Of a DNA stretch of 64,000 bases, positions 1 through 10,709 are shown in pieces (position 1 is the first letter of the stretch; the number at the start of each line of letters is the position of its first letter). The notes beneath the pieces were generated by a model. The model was given only the letters and a program-made list of their open reading frames with translations. It was not told the origin of the DNA and ran no database searches. The translations under genes and the position numbers were made by a program. Location of the stretch: positions 1 to 64,000 of the forward strand of contig JABMNN010000061.1 in NCBI GenBank assembly GCA_013204545.1, read 5' to 3'. This DNA comes from Chloroflexota bacterium (GTDB lineage Bacteria; Chloroflexota; Dehalococcoidia; Lucifugimonadales; Lucifugimonadaceae).

Positions 1-32
1 ACATTTGAGTAAGAGTTAGCTTCTACTGTCAA

Positions 33-104
33 AGCGGCAGACCGGGCTCGAACCGGCGACCTTTTGCTTGGGAAGCAAATGCTCTACCACTGAGCTACTC
101 CCGC
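33..104 (-). tRNA. tRNA-Gly (anticodon CCC)
   Basis: Reverse complement GCGGGAG-TA-GCTCAGTGGTAGAGC-A-TTTGC-TTCCCAA-GCAAA-AGGTC-GCCGGTTCGAGCCCGGT-CTGCCGC folds as a cloverleaf; the loop TTCCCAA gives anticodon CCC. One G-G mismatch in the acceptor stem. Confidence 0.93.
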
Positions 105-248
105 TCTGTTTCTTGAGGATATGCCGTGTCGAATGGACGGTCAATCGATTTTCGATGATTCAATAATCATGTGAATTACTGTTACCCCCGGTACGTAAGC
201 CTGTCGATGCCACCACCGCCCCGCCCGATCCTCCATTAAACTCGATCA

Positions 249-800
249 ATGCCAAAAAATACGAACTTATTCTGGGTTGATCTAGAAATGACAGGGCTTG
301 GCGACGAGCAGGTGATCGTTGAGATTGCTTCGCTGGTGACCGATGCCGACCTCAATATCCTTGCTGAAGGTCCCGAGATCGCAATTCACCGAACTCCTCA
401 AGAGATGGAGCGCATGGAAGAGTGGCCTGCAAAGCAACATCAAATTTCTGGGCTTCTCGATCGCATTGAGGCTTCGAAAATCGATATTGCTGAAGCCGAG
501 AAGCTAACTCTCGCTTTCGTCAAGAAGTGGACGGTGAAGGGTAATGCGCCCTTGTGTGGAAATTCGATCTGGGTTGACCGACGTTTCTTACACAAGGAGA
601 TGCCTAATCTGGAGAATCACCTGCACTACAGAATGATCGATGTCTCATCGTTCAAAGAGCTTGTGGAGCGTTGGTACCCAAAAACACTTCGCCCACCTTC
701 TAAAGAAGGCACGCACTTGGCGATGAACGACGTAAAAGAAAGTGTCGAAGAGCTTCGCTGGTATCGAGAGAATATTTTCAAAGGTGCAGTCGCAGAGTAG
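249..800 (+). CDS. orn: oligoribonuclease
   Basis: NLFWVDLEMTGLG...VEIASLVTD...DVKESVEELRWYRENIF: DEDD exonuclease of Orn type. Confidence 0.95.
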   Translation: MPKNTNLFWVDLEMTGLGDEQVIVEIASLVTDADLNILAEGPEIAIHRTPQEMERMEEWPAKQHQISGLLDRIEASKIDIAEAEKLTLAFVKKWTVKGNAPLCGNSIWVDRRFLHKEMPNLENHLHYRMIDVSSFKELVERWYPKTLRPPSKEGTHLAMNDVKESVEELRWYRENIFKGAVAE

Positions 801-1024
801 TCGGGCGCTATGTCTCCTTCAAGCTGCTATCAACCACGGACTGAAGAGTGAGTGTCCAGCCAGCCGAACAGATTGATATAGTCACTATGGTTATTTCAAG
901 CTATTCCTTATGGTTGTATCCGAAACTAAATAAACCTGTTGGAAAATGGATCGCTCAGCCGAGCACTGATAATTGTCGACCTTGTCGGTAATCACAAATC
1001 GAACGACAAACACGGAGATAGAGT

Positions 1025-1927
1025 GTGAAAATTGGGATTCTGTCCCGTGGTGCAAACCTTTACAGCACTCGACGATTAGTCGAGGCTGCTGAAGAACGAT
1101 CGCATGAAGTACAGGTAGTCGACTATTTACGTTGCTACATGAACATCACGACTCGCAATCCGAAGATCATGTTTGCAGGCGAACCACTTTTGTTCGACGC
1201 GATCATCCCACGAATTTCTGCGCAGAGAACTTTCTATGGCACCGCCATCGTGCGTCAGTTCGAAATGATGGGGGTGTATTCGCCAAATGATTCTCAAGCG
1301 ATTACTCGGTCGAGGGACAAACTCAGGTCTCTCCAAATTCTTACGCAAACCGATGTCGGAATGCCAATTACTAGCTTTGCAGATTCGACACTTGATGCCG
1401 ATGGACTAATCGAAGCGGTTGGTGGCGCTCCATTAATAATCAAACTCCTTGAGGGCACGCAGGGAGTAGGTGTTGTGCTCGCTGAATCAAAGTCGGCAGC
1501 CAGATCGGTAATTGCGGCCTTTCGGCAGCAGAATTCCAACATCCTAGTTCAAGAATTCATTAAAGAATCCAAGGGCACCGATGTTCGATGCCTTGTGATT
1601 GGCAACAAAGTTGTAGCAGCGATGGAACGCCGTGGGATCGATGGTGAATTCCGTTCGAATCTTCATCAAGGCGGGAAAGCTACGCCTGTTACGCTCACTC
1701 CAACAGAGCGAAAAATGGCACGAACTGCAGCTAGAGCTTTAGGGTTGAATATTGCTGGAGTTGACCTAATACGATCGAGTCGCGGTCCGTTGGTTATGGA
1801 AGTTAACTCCTCGCCTGGAATCGAAGGGGTTGAAGTGGCAACCGGCGTCGATGTCGCAAAGCTGATAGTGGAGTTCATTGAGAAAAACATTCCAACAAAA
1901 CCCTTGAAGCGGAGACCAATCGCATAA
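1025..1927 (+). CDS. rimK: RimK-family ATP-grasp ligase (ribosomal protein S6--L-glutamate ligase)
   Basis: [41 protein letters not shown]..., ATP-grasp motifs [32 protein letters not shown] start. Confidence 0.93.
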   Translation: MKIGILSRGANLYSTRRLVEAAEERSHEVQVVDYLRCYMNITTRNPKIMFAGEPLLFDAIIPRISAQRTFYGTAIVRQFEMMGVYSPNDSQAITRSRDKLRSLQILTQTDVGMPITSFADSTLDADGLIEAVGGAPLIIKLLEGTQGVGVVLAESKSAARSVIAAFRQQNSNILVQEFIKESKGTDVRCLVIGNKVVAAMERRGIDGEFRSNLHQGGKATPVTLTPTERKMARTAARALGLNIAGVDLIRSSRGPLVMEVNSSPGIEGVEVATGVDVAKLIVEFIEKNIPTKPLKRRPIA

Positions 1928-1977
1928 CGTCTTCCAGTGATCAACACATAAGCGAGAAGATCGCTGGTTGGCGTGAG

Positions 1978-2373
1978 TTGGTTACCCTTGCCGACCTAAC
2001 GTCCATTCCGATAATAGCCAAGTTAGATACCGGAGCACGATCTTCAGCGCTTCATGCGCCCCGACTCAAGACCTTTGAACGGGAGGGTCAGTCGTGGGTT
2101 CGGTTTGAGATTCGCCCGAAACAACGCAGCCGAGCAGGGGCAACAACTGTTGAATTACCGGTAGTCGGTACCAGAAAAGTGACGAGTTCCAACGGAGAAT
2201 CAGAGATCAGGCCAGTAGTGAGAACCATGTGCAAAATGGGAAAATCACGATGGCAGATCGAGATAACTCTTACGAAAAGGTACTCGATGAGTTACCGACT
2301 GCTACTAGGAAGATCGGCGATTAGGGGACGCTTCACTGTTAGCTCTTTGAAATCGTACCTCCAAGGTCCGTGA
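1978..2373 (+). CDS. RimK-associated retropepsin-like (RloA2/DUF785) putative ATP-dependent zinc protease
   Basis: IIAKLDTGARSSALHA aspartyl-protease-like motif and LLLGRSAIRGRF, directly downstream of rimK; true start could be slightly upstream. Confidence 0.8.
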   Translation: MVTLADLTSIPIIAKLDTGARSSALHAPRLKTFEREGQSWVRFEIRPKQRSRAGATTVELPVVGTRKVTSSNGESEIRPVVRTMCKMGKSRWQIEITLTKRYSMSYRLLLGRSAIRGRFTVSSLKSYLQGP

Positions 2374-2406
2374 CCGCCTCGATAACGGTTCCATCGAGAA
2401 ATTCGT

Positions 2407-3228
2407 TTACTGAACGCTGTAGCCGCCATCAATCGGGATTGACACACCTGATACGAATTGCGATGCAGCCGACGCCAGGAAAATTGCCGTTCCCGCTAAG
2501 TCGTTCGGCTGTCCCCAACGTCCGGCGGGTGTTCGACCCTCGATAGCGGCGTATCGCTCAGGGAATAGCCGGCCAAATTCATCGGTCATTTCAGTCACAA
2601 TCCACCCCGGCAATATAGCGTTCACTTGCACGTTGTACTTGGCATAGGCTATCGCACAGCTTTTTGTGTACTGCACAACTCCGCCTTTACTCGCTGCATA
2701 TGCGGGCGCGTACGGTGAGCCGAATATCGACATCATCGAACCGATATTGATGATCTTTCCACCGCCGCGTGACTTCATAAGTGGGAATGCCAGCGAGGTG
2801 ACACTGTGCATGCTGGTGAGGTTCGTATCGATAACGTCTTGCCAATCTTCTTCAGAAAGAAGATGAGGTTCATCGGCACGTTTGTTCGTTCCGGCATTGT
2901 TCACGACAATATCTAGGCCGCCGAACTTTTCTACTGTTGCGTCCAACGCGGACTGAATAGAGCTGCGGTCTTTGACATCACATTGAATAGCCAACACACG
3001 GTCGCCAGCACCGGCGGATGATATTTCTGCGACAGCTGAATCGAGTTTCGCTTTGGTTCGAGCAGCAAGCACAACTGATGCACCTTGGTCGATGAATCCT
3101 TTTGCCATGCCCAGCCCGATACCACCATTGCCGCCAGTTACGAATGCGACTTTACCTTCTAAGTTGAACATACCGATTCCTTTTCTGAACGACATCCGCT
3201 GACATTTAGCAGTCAGCTTCGTGTGCAT
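2407..3228 (-). CDS. SDR family oxidoreductase (FabG-like)
   Basis: VTGGNGGIGLGMA, NNAG, YAASKGG, C-terminal GVSIPIDGGYSVQ; likely start at internal MFNLEGKVAFVTGG. Confidence 0.9.
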   Translation of the reverse strand: MHTKLTAKCQRMSFRKGIGMFNLEGKVAFVTGGNGGIGLGMAKGFIDQGASVVLAARTKAKLDSAVAEISSAGAGDRVLAIQCDVKDRSSIQSALDATVEKFGGLDIVVNNAGTNKRADEPHLLSEEDWQDVIDTNLTSMHSVTSLAFPLMKSRGGGKIINIGSMMSIFGSPYAPAYAASKGGVVQYTKSCAIAYAKYNVQVNAILPGWIVTEMTDEFGRLFPERYAAIEGRTPAGRWGQPNDLAGTAIFLASAASQFVSGVSIPIDGGYSVQ

Positions 3229-3399
3229 GTAAGTCTGGCGAGATTATCGCAGAGAGTTTTAATACTTGTCGCTCACATTCGAGTCTCGTGAGTCGTTACC
3301 GAAGCACTCATTTTCGGAATAACATTTCCGTCGGCTTATCATGGTCAAAACAATTACGAGCAAATCAGACGAACGTTAGATCGATCGACCAGTACTTAA

Positions 3400-4638
3400 T
3401 TGGAAATCATGCAAACTCTCCCCAATCCTCTTGGCATGCCCGAAGCACTCGATGGCGTACGCGTTCTCGATTGTTCACAAATTCTTGCGGGCCCATTTTG
3501 CAGCATGTTGCTCGCTGATATGGGAGCCGATGTGATTAAGATCGAGAAACCTAACGGCGGGGACGATACTCGCCGGATGGGGCCTCCTTTCATCGGTACA
3601 GAATCTGCCGCATTTCTTGCAATGAATCGCAATAAACGCAGCATGGTTCTAAATTTCAAAGAGCCAGATGGTGTTGAGGCGATGAAACGACTCGTCAAGG
3701 ATGCCGACGTTGTTATAGAGAACTATCGGACGGGTGTCATGGCTCGGCTCGGGCTCGGCTACGAAGATCTTAAGGCAATCAACCCCGGCATTATTTACTG
3801 TTCAATTTCTGGATTCGGGCGAACCGGCCCCTATGCCAATCGCGGCGGGTACGATCTGGTTGCGCAGGGTATGAGCGGGATCATGAGCTTCACTGGGGTT
3901 CCGGGTACGCCTCCAGTAAAAGTCGGGGTGCCGATCGCAGATATGAACGCTGGAATGTTCTCAGTTTACGGAATCCTCACCGCCTACATAAACAAACTCA
4001 AAACAGGCAAAGGTCAGTACCTAGAAGTGTCGCTTCTGGAAGCTGCTCTTGCTTACACCGTTTGGGAATCGGCGGGGTACTTCGCCACCGGCGACGTAGC
4101 GGAACCACTCGGTTCATCACACCGAAACTCGGCTCCATATCAAGGCCTTAAGACTAAAGACGGTCACATTATTGTTGGAGCGCCAAACCAGCCAAACTGG
4201 GAACGATTTGCCAATGCGTTGGGGCGCGAGGATCTCATCGCTCAGGAGATATTTGAAGATAACGCAGGGCGGCTGGTAAACCGCGAAAAGCTCGAAAAAG
4301 AACTGGAATTCACTCTAGTATCGAAGACTTCTGAAGAGTGGCTTGAAATTCTCGAAGAAGCTGGAGTGCCCGCTGGTCCCATCCTGAACATGTCAGAAGT
4401 TTGGGCGGATCCGCAGGTACAAGATCGAGGTATGGAAGCTGTTTTGGAACACCCGACTGCAGGAACTATCAAAAACATTGGACTCGCAGCGAAGCTCTAC
4501 GGAACTCCGGGAAGAATTACGGAACCTGCGCCTTTACTCGGCCAGCACACGCGCGAAATTTTGCTTGGAATTGGGTACACCGCTGGAGATATCAATACTC
4601 TGGTCGAATCAGGTGCTGCTGTCACCAACGATATCTAG
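3400..4638 (+). CDS. CaiB/BaiF family III CoA-transferase
   Basis: LDGVRVLDCSQILAGPFCSMLLADMGADVIKIEKPNGGDDTRRMGPPF...; class III CoA-transferase hallmarks. Confidence 0.93.
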   Translation: MEIMQTLPNPLGMPEALDGVRVLDCSQILAGPFCSMLLADMGADVIKIEKPNGGDDTRRMGPPFIGTESAAFLAMNRNKRSMVLNFKEPDGVEAMKRLVKDADVVIENYRTGVMARLGLGYEDLKAINPGIIYCSISGFGRTGPYANRGGYDLVAQGMSGIMSFTGVPGTPPVKVGVPIADMNAGMFSVYGILTAYINKLKTGKGQYLEVSLLEAALAYTVWESAGYFATGDVAEPLGSSHRNSAPYQGLKTKDGHIIVGAPNQPNWERFANALGREDLIAQEIFEDNAGRLVNREKLEKELEFTLVSKTSEEWLEILEEAGVPAGPILNMSEVWADPQVQDRGMEAVLEHPTAGTIKNIGLAAKLYGTPGRITEPAPLLGQHTREILLGIGYTAGDINTLVESGAAVTNDI

Positions 4639-6983
4639 CCGTTATCGAATTCAGCTCGCAGATAGTTCACTAGATGCCACATTTCATCCTCGGTCAGCAC
4701 ACCTTCTTGCCCGGGCATGCCCGACTGGCCAATTCCGTCGCGAATAAATTCAAAAAGAATCGTATCGCTATGCAATGGAACGTGAACGATTAAATCGGCT
4801 GGTGGTTTTGGAAGTCCAGAAACACCAGATCCATCGCCCAATCCTGACAATCCGTGACACACCGCACAGGTGGCTGAATATACCGGTAGACCAATGGCAA
4901 CCGACTCTGCTGTTGGCGGGTACGGATTACGAATTTCCTCTGGTAACCCAACGCGCAGTACCTGCACGTTGAGTACTAGTAAAAGGCCAACTGTTACTAC
5001 CGCAACTCCAGGGGCTAGCAGACCTTTCTGTGTGCCTGACAATTTGAAAAACGATGGGGCGATTTTTCCACGAAATCCTAAAACAACTATCAAGCCGCCA
5101 GAAATCAGCAACTGCAATCCAAATAGTAGATTCGCCGTGTCGGAATCGGGCTTGATCGCAGATGCGGCGGTTGCTGCCGATCGAGCATCGAACCGGAACG
5201 CTGTTCGAGCATCGAAAGCATCAGGGCGTTGCACCACAACCTCAGCCTGATATTCGCCGGCAATATTCAACTGAGCATCGTTGAGTCGCCATACACCAGC
5301 ACCGGTATCTTCGAGAGAAACCAGTGGTTCGCCAAGATCATCATTGGTGAATTTGAGTCGGACTCTCACATCAATGGCGTTTTCGATCACTTCGCCATTC
5401 GGTTTGGTAATGCGAACAATTACGTCGTTTTCGCCGACTTCAGCAGGATCAATATTAATATCGAACTTTGTACCGTCAGTTACGTCTTGGTAGACCGCTG
5501 TATCTTCAGCTCCAATTCCCATTCGTCCTGCGTACTGTCTAGCAGGCTCAAGACTTGCCAACCAACCAACCGCACCGAACACAAAAACAGCGATAGCCGC
5601 CTCTACCAACAACGATCTACCGAATCGTCGTTCGCCACCAATTCCGATGCTCTTCGCTAGCTTGAAGCCGTTGTAGGCGGCGAAACCGAGTAGTGGAATA
5701 ATCAGGCTGAGTTTGCCGATCAAGAACCAGCCGTACGGGGTACCCAAAGCCGCCGGAATCGTGACCTGCATGTAGCTTGAAAACATTCCGGTTGTAATCA
5801 AAATTCCCGCGCTGAGTAAGCCCAGCACCGTAAATTTCGGAATCGCAGAATTAAGTAAATCGGAAACACTGGGGCCATCAAGTTCACGAATGAAAATTGG
5901 AACCGCAATCGCCAGATAAATCACCCCGCCAAGCCACACCATAGAAGAAACTAAATGCGCAAAGTCGGTGGCAATTGCCAACATCTTTACATCAGATGGC
6001 GAAGCCGCATTGTGGCTACTCGCTGCGACTAGCCCTAGAAAAATAAATCCGATAACCACGGCGAGCTGTGCAATCACGGAATCAGCTACGAGTGAGCCCT
6101 CAAGCTCTCCTTCAGATTCATCTTCATGGAATACCTCCGACGGCACAGCGTTTCGCATCGCCACATAGACCAGCACGGCTATCCCGATCACTGCGACGAA
6201 GCGATATGACCAAAGCCGACCCCAACCGCTTTCCAGCACAACAGATCGCAACACTTCTACATTGGGCGAGAATGCCGAATCGCCAGAAATAACACTCGCC
6301 TGTTGAAGTAACTGCCCAATCATGGCAAGTATCAGTACGCCAAGAGAAATAGCTGCAACCCGGGACCATGCTTTCGAGACCGCTATACCAGCGGGTTGCC
6401 AATCGTCTTTTGATGAATCGCCGTAAATAACCGGAATACCTATCAACAGTTCAAACGACAGGCCGCCGATAACAATCGCAGCTGCAAAAAATACAAGCCA
6501 GCGAAGCCACGGGTCAGCGACTGTTTGTAGTAACGGCTGCTCGACGGCGTTGATCTGCGCGCCGGTTGACAGCGGTTCACCGACAGCAAATACAAACGAT
6601 CCAATTACCTTGTGCCCATCGACCGACGATAGGTTTTTCCAAACCACGGTGTAAGTACCGTTGTCCAATGGTGGGAGACCAACCGACATCGCAGATGGTT
6701 CAGATCGATCTCGAGCGGAATCGTCGAGGTCCACTCGCTCAGCCGCTGAGTTCAACACCGTCACAACGCTGAACGATTCTTCAATCGGTTCACTAAACCA
6801 GATGATTACGCGATCTGGTGAAGTTTCAAGTTCACTTTTTGGCGCAGGGCTGGAATTGATCTGGTTCGCATGTGCTTCAACCGGTTTAGATGGCGAGGTG
6901 ATCAATACGATCATCGACACAAGCGTGAACAGCCCGAGCAGGAATCTGTGTCCTACCACGTTGTGACCAAGAAGCCGGATCAA
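4635..6983 (-). CDS. CopC-CopD fusion protein with C-terminal cytochrome c domain
   Basis: N-terminal CopC-like HANQINSSPAPKSELETSPDRVIIWFSEPIE, multi-TM CopD region, C-terminal CAVCHGLSGLGDGSG heme c motif. Confidence 0.88.
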   Translation of the reverse strand: MIRLLGHNVVGHRFLLGLFTLVSMIVLITSPSKPVEAHANQINSSPAPKSELETSPDRVIIWFSEPIEESFSVVTVLNSAAERVDLDDSARDRSEPSAMSVGLPPLDNGTYTVVWKNLSSVDGHKVIGSFVFAVGEPLSTGAQINAVEQPLLQTVADPWLRWLVFFAAAIVIGGLSFELLIGIPVIYGDSSKDDWQPAGIAVSKAWSRVAAISLGVLILAMIGQLLQQASVISGDSAFSPNVEVLRSVVLESGWGRLWSYRFVAVIGIAVLVYVAMRNAVPSEVFHEDESEGELEGSLVADSVIAQLAVVIGFIFLGLVAASSHNAASPSDVKMLAIATDFAHLVSSMVWLGGVIYLAIAVPIFIRELDGPSVSDLLNSAIPKFTVLGLLSAGILITTGMFSSYMQVTIPAALGTPYGWFLIGKLSLIIPLLGFAAYNGFKLAKSIGIGGERRFGRSLLVEAAIAVFVFGAVGWLASLEPARQYAGRMGIGAEDTAVYQDVTDGTKFDINIDPAEVGENDVIVRITKPNGEVIENAIDVRVRLKFTNDDLGEPLVSLEDTGAGVWRLNDAQLNIAGEYQAEVVVQRPDAFDARTAFRFDARSAATAASAIKPDSDTANLLFGLQLLISGGLIVVLGFRGKIAPSFFKLSGTQKGLLAPGVAVVTVGLLLVLNVQVLRVGLPEEIRNPYPPTAESVAIGLPVYSATCAVCHGLSGLGDGSGVSGLPKPPADLIVHVPLHSDTILFEFIRDGIGQSGMPGQEGVLTEDEMWHLVNYLRAEFDNG

Positions 6984-7165
6984 CGGTTACGTCTCGCCTT
7001 CCTCTTTTTGCGTCGCTGTTCTTTGCCCTTGCTCGCCTTCCATGACAGAAAAGCCAGAACGATAAGTAGAGCAGCGATTCCGCCAAAAATGATCGCCTCG
7101 TCGTAAGCACCTCCGGCTCCGTGGAGAAGCGGTATGTGAGTGAACGTGAACGGACTCGATGTCAT
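6980..7165 (-). CDS. small single-TM protein, translationally coupled to the CopC/CopD fusion
   Basis: 61 aa with one hydrophobic helix and basic tail; ATGA overlap with the following CDS start. Confidence 0.6.
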   Translation of the reverse strand: MTSSPFTFTHIPLLHGAGGAYDEAIIFGGIAALLIVLAFLSWKASKGKEQRRKKRKARRNR

Positions 7166-7185
7166 ATTTATTTCCTAAGCGTTAG

Positions 7186-8232
7186 CTAAGCTTTTTTGCC
7201 TGAACGTTGAAATGCCAACCCACCTAGTACCAATCCTGCTAGCCCAAGTATGAGCGCAACGATGCCCATCAGAGTAGCCGTCGACGCGGAGCTTGCTGCA
7301 TCATCAGCATCAATTCCAGCGGCGTTAGCTGCATCTAATGCGCCACGAGCAGCGTTTTCAGTTTCCCGTGGAGCTGCCAACTGCACAGGGAATTGAATTT
7401 CCGCTGCAGCTGTAACTTCGTCGAAAGTCGTGTTGCTCGATTTGAAACTTTCGTCGATTACTTGACCATTGATCTCCCCAAAGAAACGGAAGTTGTACGC
7501 CCCTGGTGAAGTTGGAATGAATTCAGCCTTGTACTGCCCCGGAGAGTTCCATGCTTCTTGGAGTTCCATAATTTGCGACACCGACGAAGCAACATGAGTC
7601 ACTTCAACCTGCAGAGTAGTCAATCCCGAAACGGCGTTTTTATCTACTGTTCCATCACCCGTCGTTACATCTCCAAGAGCACCGCTCATGACGACCGTCG
7701 GCTCGGTCATGTGGTTCTCAAACTTGACGGTCGTACCTGCTTGAATCATCAGCATACTTGGCACAAATCCATTCTCCAGAATCTCAACCACCATTTGATC
7801 GGCCGCGGGGTAGTTGTGCCCAACCATGATCGAACCTTGAGTTTCGATCGGGTGCGCGTGGAACGGAATGGTCAAACCTTCAAAGGTTTGATCGAAGCTG
7901 AACTCATAGCTACCGCCAGCTTCCAGCTCACTAACAAACACACCGCCATGAGACACGAGATCGACCTCGCTGCCCATATCCATTGCCATGCCAGAAACGG
8001 GGTCATGTCCCTCTTCCAACAAAGAAGTAACTCGAATAGAAACTCCGTTAAGCATTCCTTCGACAGCTGGCTCATTGATGAATCCAATCACAAAGTTGTA
8101 GTCACCAACCTCTCGTCCTTCGTGGGCGAACGCTGTACTCGTGCCGAGTACAGCGAATAGAACTGTAAGTAATAACGCACTGCGTGTGCTCCAACTAGGT
8201 AAAGACATTTTTTGCTCCCAACTATGAATCAA
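7186..8232 (-). CDS. exported, C-terminally membrane-anchored putative copper-binding protein with a cupredoxin-like segment
   Basis: Signal peptide, AHEGREVGDYNFVIGFINEPAVEG..., Met/His-rich GHDPVSGMAMDMGS, cupredoxin-like VEILENGFVPSMLMIQAGTTVKFENHMTEP, C-terminal TM; next to CopC/CopD. Confidence 0.65.
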   Translation of the reverse strand: MIHSWEQKMSLPSWSTRSALLLTVLFAVLGTSTAFAHEGREVGDYNFVIGFINEPAVEGMLNGVSIRVTSLLEEGHDPVSGMAMDMGSEVDLVSHGGVFVSELEAGGSYEFSFDQTFEGLTIPFHAHPIETQGSIMVGHNYPAADQMVVEILENGFVPSMLMIQAGTTVKFENHMTEPTVVMSGALGDVTTGDGTVDKNAVSGLTTLQVEVTHVASSVSQIMELQEAWNSPGQYKAEFIPTSPGAYNFRFFGEINGQVIDESFKSSNTTFDEVTAAAEIQFPVQLAAPRETENAARGALDAANAAGIDADDAASSASTATLMGIVALILGLAGLVLGGLAFQRSGKKA

Positions 8233-8272
8233 GCTTCATCGAGTCGTCTCAGATAAACCAAAACTTGTGCAA

Positions 8273-8689
8273 CTAAGCGCGGCGAGGAGGTCTGTCCAAC
8301 GGAGCGATCGCTTCGTCATCGGGAATAACGGGGGCTCCGACCTGGATAGCGACCATGTGTGGGCTATAGCCGGGTATCAACAATTCGAGAGTCGCACCAT
8401 CCAATGTGAGTGAGCCATAAGCCGGTGACACCGATGTACTGGTCACAGATATCCCGTCACCGTTCACGTCAACGGAGATATGTCTATGACCAGTCAACAA
8501 GTGTTCGTGGAGATTTGTTTTCTCTCCGACGAGCAGGTGGGTGTGCTCAGGAGAACGATCAGCATAGTGGTGGTCAACTGCTGGTCCAATTACAGGCATC
8601 AACAATCCAAATACCATAACTGGTATAGCCAGACTCAAACCGAACGAGATCATCACCCGCGTGAATCTATGTTTTGCTCGCTTTACCAA
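8273..8689 (-). CDS. His-rich exported/membrane hypothetical protein of the copper cluster
   Basis: N-terminal TM, DHHYADRSPEHTHLLVG...LHEHLLTGHRHISVDVNGDG. Confidence 0.55.
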   Translation of the reverse strand: MVKRAKHRFTRVMISFGLSLAIPVMVFGLLMPVIGPAVDHHYADRSPEHTHLLVGEKTNLHEHLLTGHRHISVDVNGDGISVTSTSVSPAYGSLTLDGATLELLIPGYSPHMVAIQVGAPVIPDDEAIAPLDRPPRRA

Positions 8690-8813
8690 AAACTTTCAGC
8701 CCTGTTTACCGCTACGATTGCTCTTCATGCACATCAGTGTACGGAGTCGGTGTAACAAGAATGAAGCCGGGGTCATATCGATGCAACGACCCACCGTAAA
8801 TATAAGATGAGGA

Positions 8814-10622
8814 TTGCAAGTAGTGCTTAATCGAACTGGTGGCGAGATAGTAAGAGACAAATTACTCGCCGAAGAAGTCCCGTATCTCATCGGAATTCCA
8901 GGACACGGCATTGTCGCTATGCTCGATGCTTTTCGTACGACTCAGGATCGAATCAAGATTCTTCAGGTACGACATGAGCAAAGTGCGGTTCATCTTGCTG
9001 ATGGCTACTACCGCGTGGCTGGAAAGCCTTTGGCGGTCTTCACTTCAATTGGTCCCGGTGCGCTCAACACCGCTGTCGGACTCGGTGCAAGTTACGTCGA
9101 TTCGACTGCTGTACTCGTCATTTCAGGTGAGACCCACACTTACATGGAAGGACGAGGAGTTCTTCAAGAGCTCGAACGAAAACGACCTGCCGATTTGCCT
9201 TCTGTTTTTGAACCGCTAGTAAAAGCCAGTTATCGTCCTCGCTCGCAACAAGCTTTGTACGACGATCTAGCGAGCGCGTTCCGTGAGATGACGACAGGTC
9301 GACCAGGACCAACGTTTATTAGCTTGCCGATGGACGTGCAAGCTGAGTCATCGGAAGTTCCTGAGGCCGAGGGTTTTGTTCCTGAAAAGACGGGTTTATC
9401 CGTGGATTCGTTCACCGAAATATCCAAAGCAGCAAGTTTGCTTACTGGCGCGGAGCGTCCCGTGATTGTTGCTGGCGGCGGAGTGACTCTGGCAAACGCC
9501 GAATTACAACTTCTTCAGCTTGCAGAACGAACTGGCGCAGCAGTTGTCACGACCCTACAAGGCAAAGGCAGCTTCCCGGAAGATCACCTGTTGTATGGCT
9601 GGCATCTTGGCACAAAGGGAACGTCGGTAGGAAACGCCCTTACGACCTCTGCGGATGTGATTCTGGCGGTCGGAACGCGCTTCACCGACCAGGTCGCATC
9701 TTCGTTCCGTGCTGGAACCACATTCGATACCGGAAAGACAAAAATTATCCAGATCGATATCGACTCTCGTGAGTTGGGCAAAAATTATCCGATCGAACTT
9801 GGAATTCAGGGCGACGCGTCGCAGGTAATCGCAGCGATAAATAACGAACTTTCCGCACTCGAACATTCATCAAATTACGAATCGTCAGGTTATTTCGCCG
9901 AAATTGAACAGCTTCGAGATAATTGGCTCGACGAAACTGCCGAGCTACGCGACTCAGAAGCCGCACCGTCAACTGTGCCGAGGTTCTACAAAGAACTAAG
10001 GCAAGTACTCGACCGCGATGCGATAGTCGTTACATCATCGGGTCATGCACAGGCATGCGTGCTGGAATTCCCGTTCTACGAACCACGAACTAACCTGACT
10101 TCAGGCGGTTTCTCAACGATGGGTTGGGCGTATCCCGCGGCTCTTGGGGCGAAATTAGCAGCTCCCGAAAAGCAAGTTGTAGCCGTAATCGGTGACGGCG
10201 ATTTCATGATGACGATGCAAGAGATGGCGACCGCCAAACAATACGGAATAAACGTGGTCGTCGTGCTGCTCAACAACTACGGCTGGTACTCGATACGTGA
10301 CCTTCAAATGGCAGAATTTGGAGAAGATCGTGCCATCGCCACAGACTGGGACTCGGAAAGTTCTCCCGATTTTGTAGCGGTCGCTAAGGGATTCGGACTG
10401 TACTCCGAATCTGTCGATCAACCGGGCGATATACAGGCTGCAGTCGAGCGGGCATTGAAACACGATGGGCCATCGCTCGTCGAAGTAAAAGTCGCCCGTG
10501 ACTTCCCTAACTCCGGCAGCACAGTCGTTGGCTGGTGGGATGTACCGATTCCGACCTATCTCGAAGATAGACGAGCCAAATATGAACAGGCGCGAAAAGA
10601 GATCGAACCACCTCCAGCATGA
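8814..10622 (+). CDS. thiamine-pyrophosphate enzyme, acetolactate synthase large-subunit-like
   Basis: GGEIVRDKLLAEEVPYLIGIPGHG...HEQSAVHLADGYYRVAGKP; TPP-binding GDGDFMMTMQEMATAKQYGINVVVVLLNN. Confidence 0.9.
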   Translation: MQVVLNRTGGEIVRDKLLAEEVPYLIGIPGHGIVAMLDAFRTTQDRIKILQVRHEQSAVHLADGYYRVAGKPLAVFTSIGPGALNTAVGLGASYVDSTAVLVISGETHTYMEGRGVLQELERKRPADLPSVFEPLVKASYRPRSQQALYDDLASAFREMTTGRPGPTFISLPMDVQAESSEVPEAEGFVPEKTGLSVDSFTEISKAASLLTGAERPVIVAGGGVTLANAELQLLQLAERTGAAVVTTLQGKGSFPEDHLLYGWHLGTKGTSVGNALTTSADVILAVGTRFTDQVASSFRAGTTFDTGKTKIIQIDIDSRELGKNYPIELGIQGDASQVIAAINNELSALEHSSNYESSGYFAEIEQLRDNWLDETAELRDSEAAPSTVPRFYKELRQVLDRDAIVVTSSGHAQACVLEFPFYEPRTNLTSGGFSTMGWAYPAALGAKLAAPEKQVVAVIGDGDFMMTMQEMATAKQYGINVVVVLLNNYGWYSIRDLQMAEFGEDRAIATDWDSESSPDFVAVAKGFGLYSESVDQPGDIQAAVERALKHDGPSLVEVKVARDFPNSGSTVVGWWDVPIPTYLEDRRAKYEQARKEIEPPPA

Positions 10623-10709
10623 ATCATGCGGCACAAGTAGCCCGATCTCTTTTCAATCTCTCTATTGAAGAACTCAGAAGAGTTCCCGAACAGCCGCAAA
10701 CGCCTAGCG

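Noticed and set aside
7558-8160. 200-aa plus-strand ORF
   Set aside because: Fully antisense to the cupredoxin-like exported protein, which has a signal peptide and domain features.
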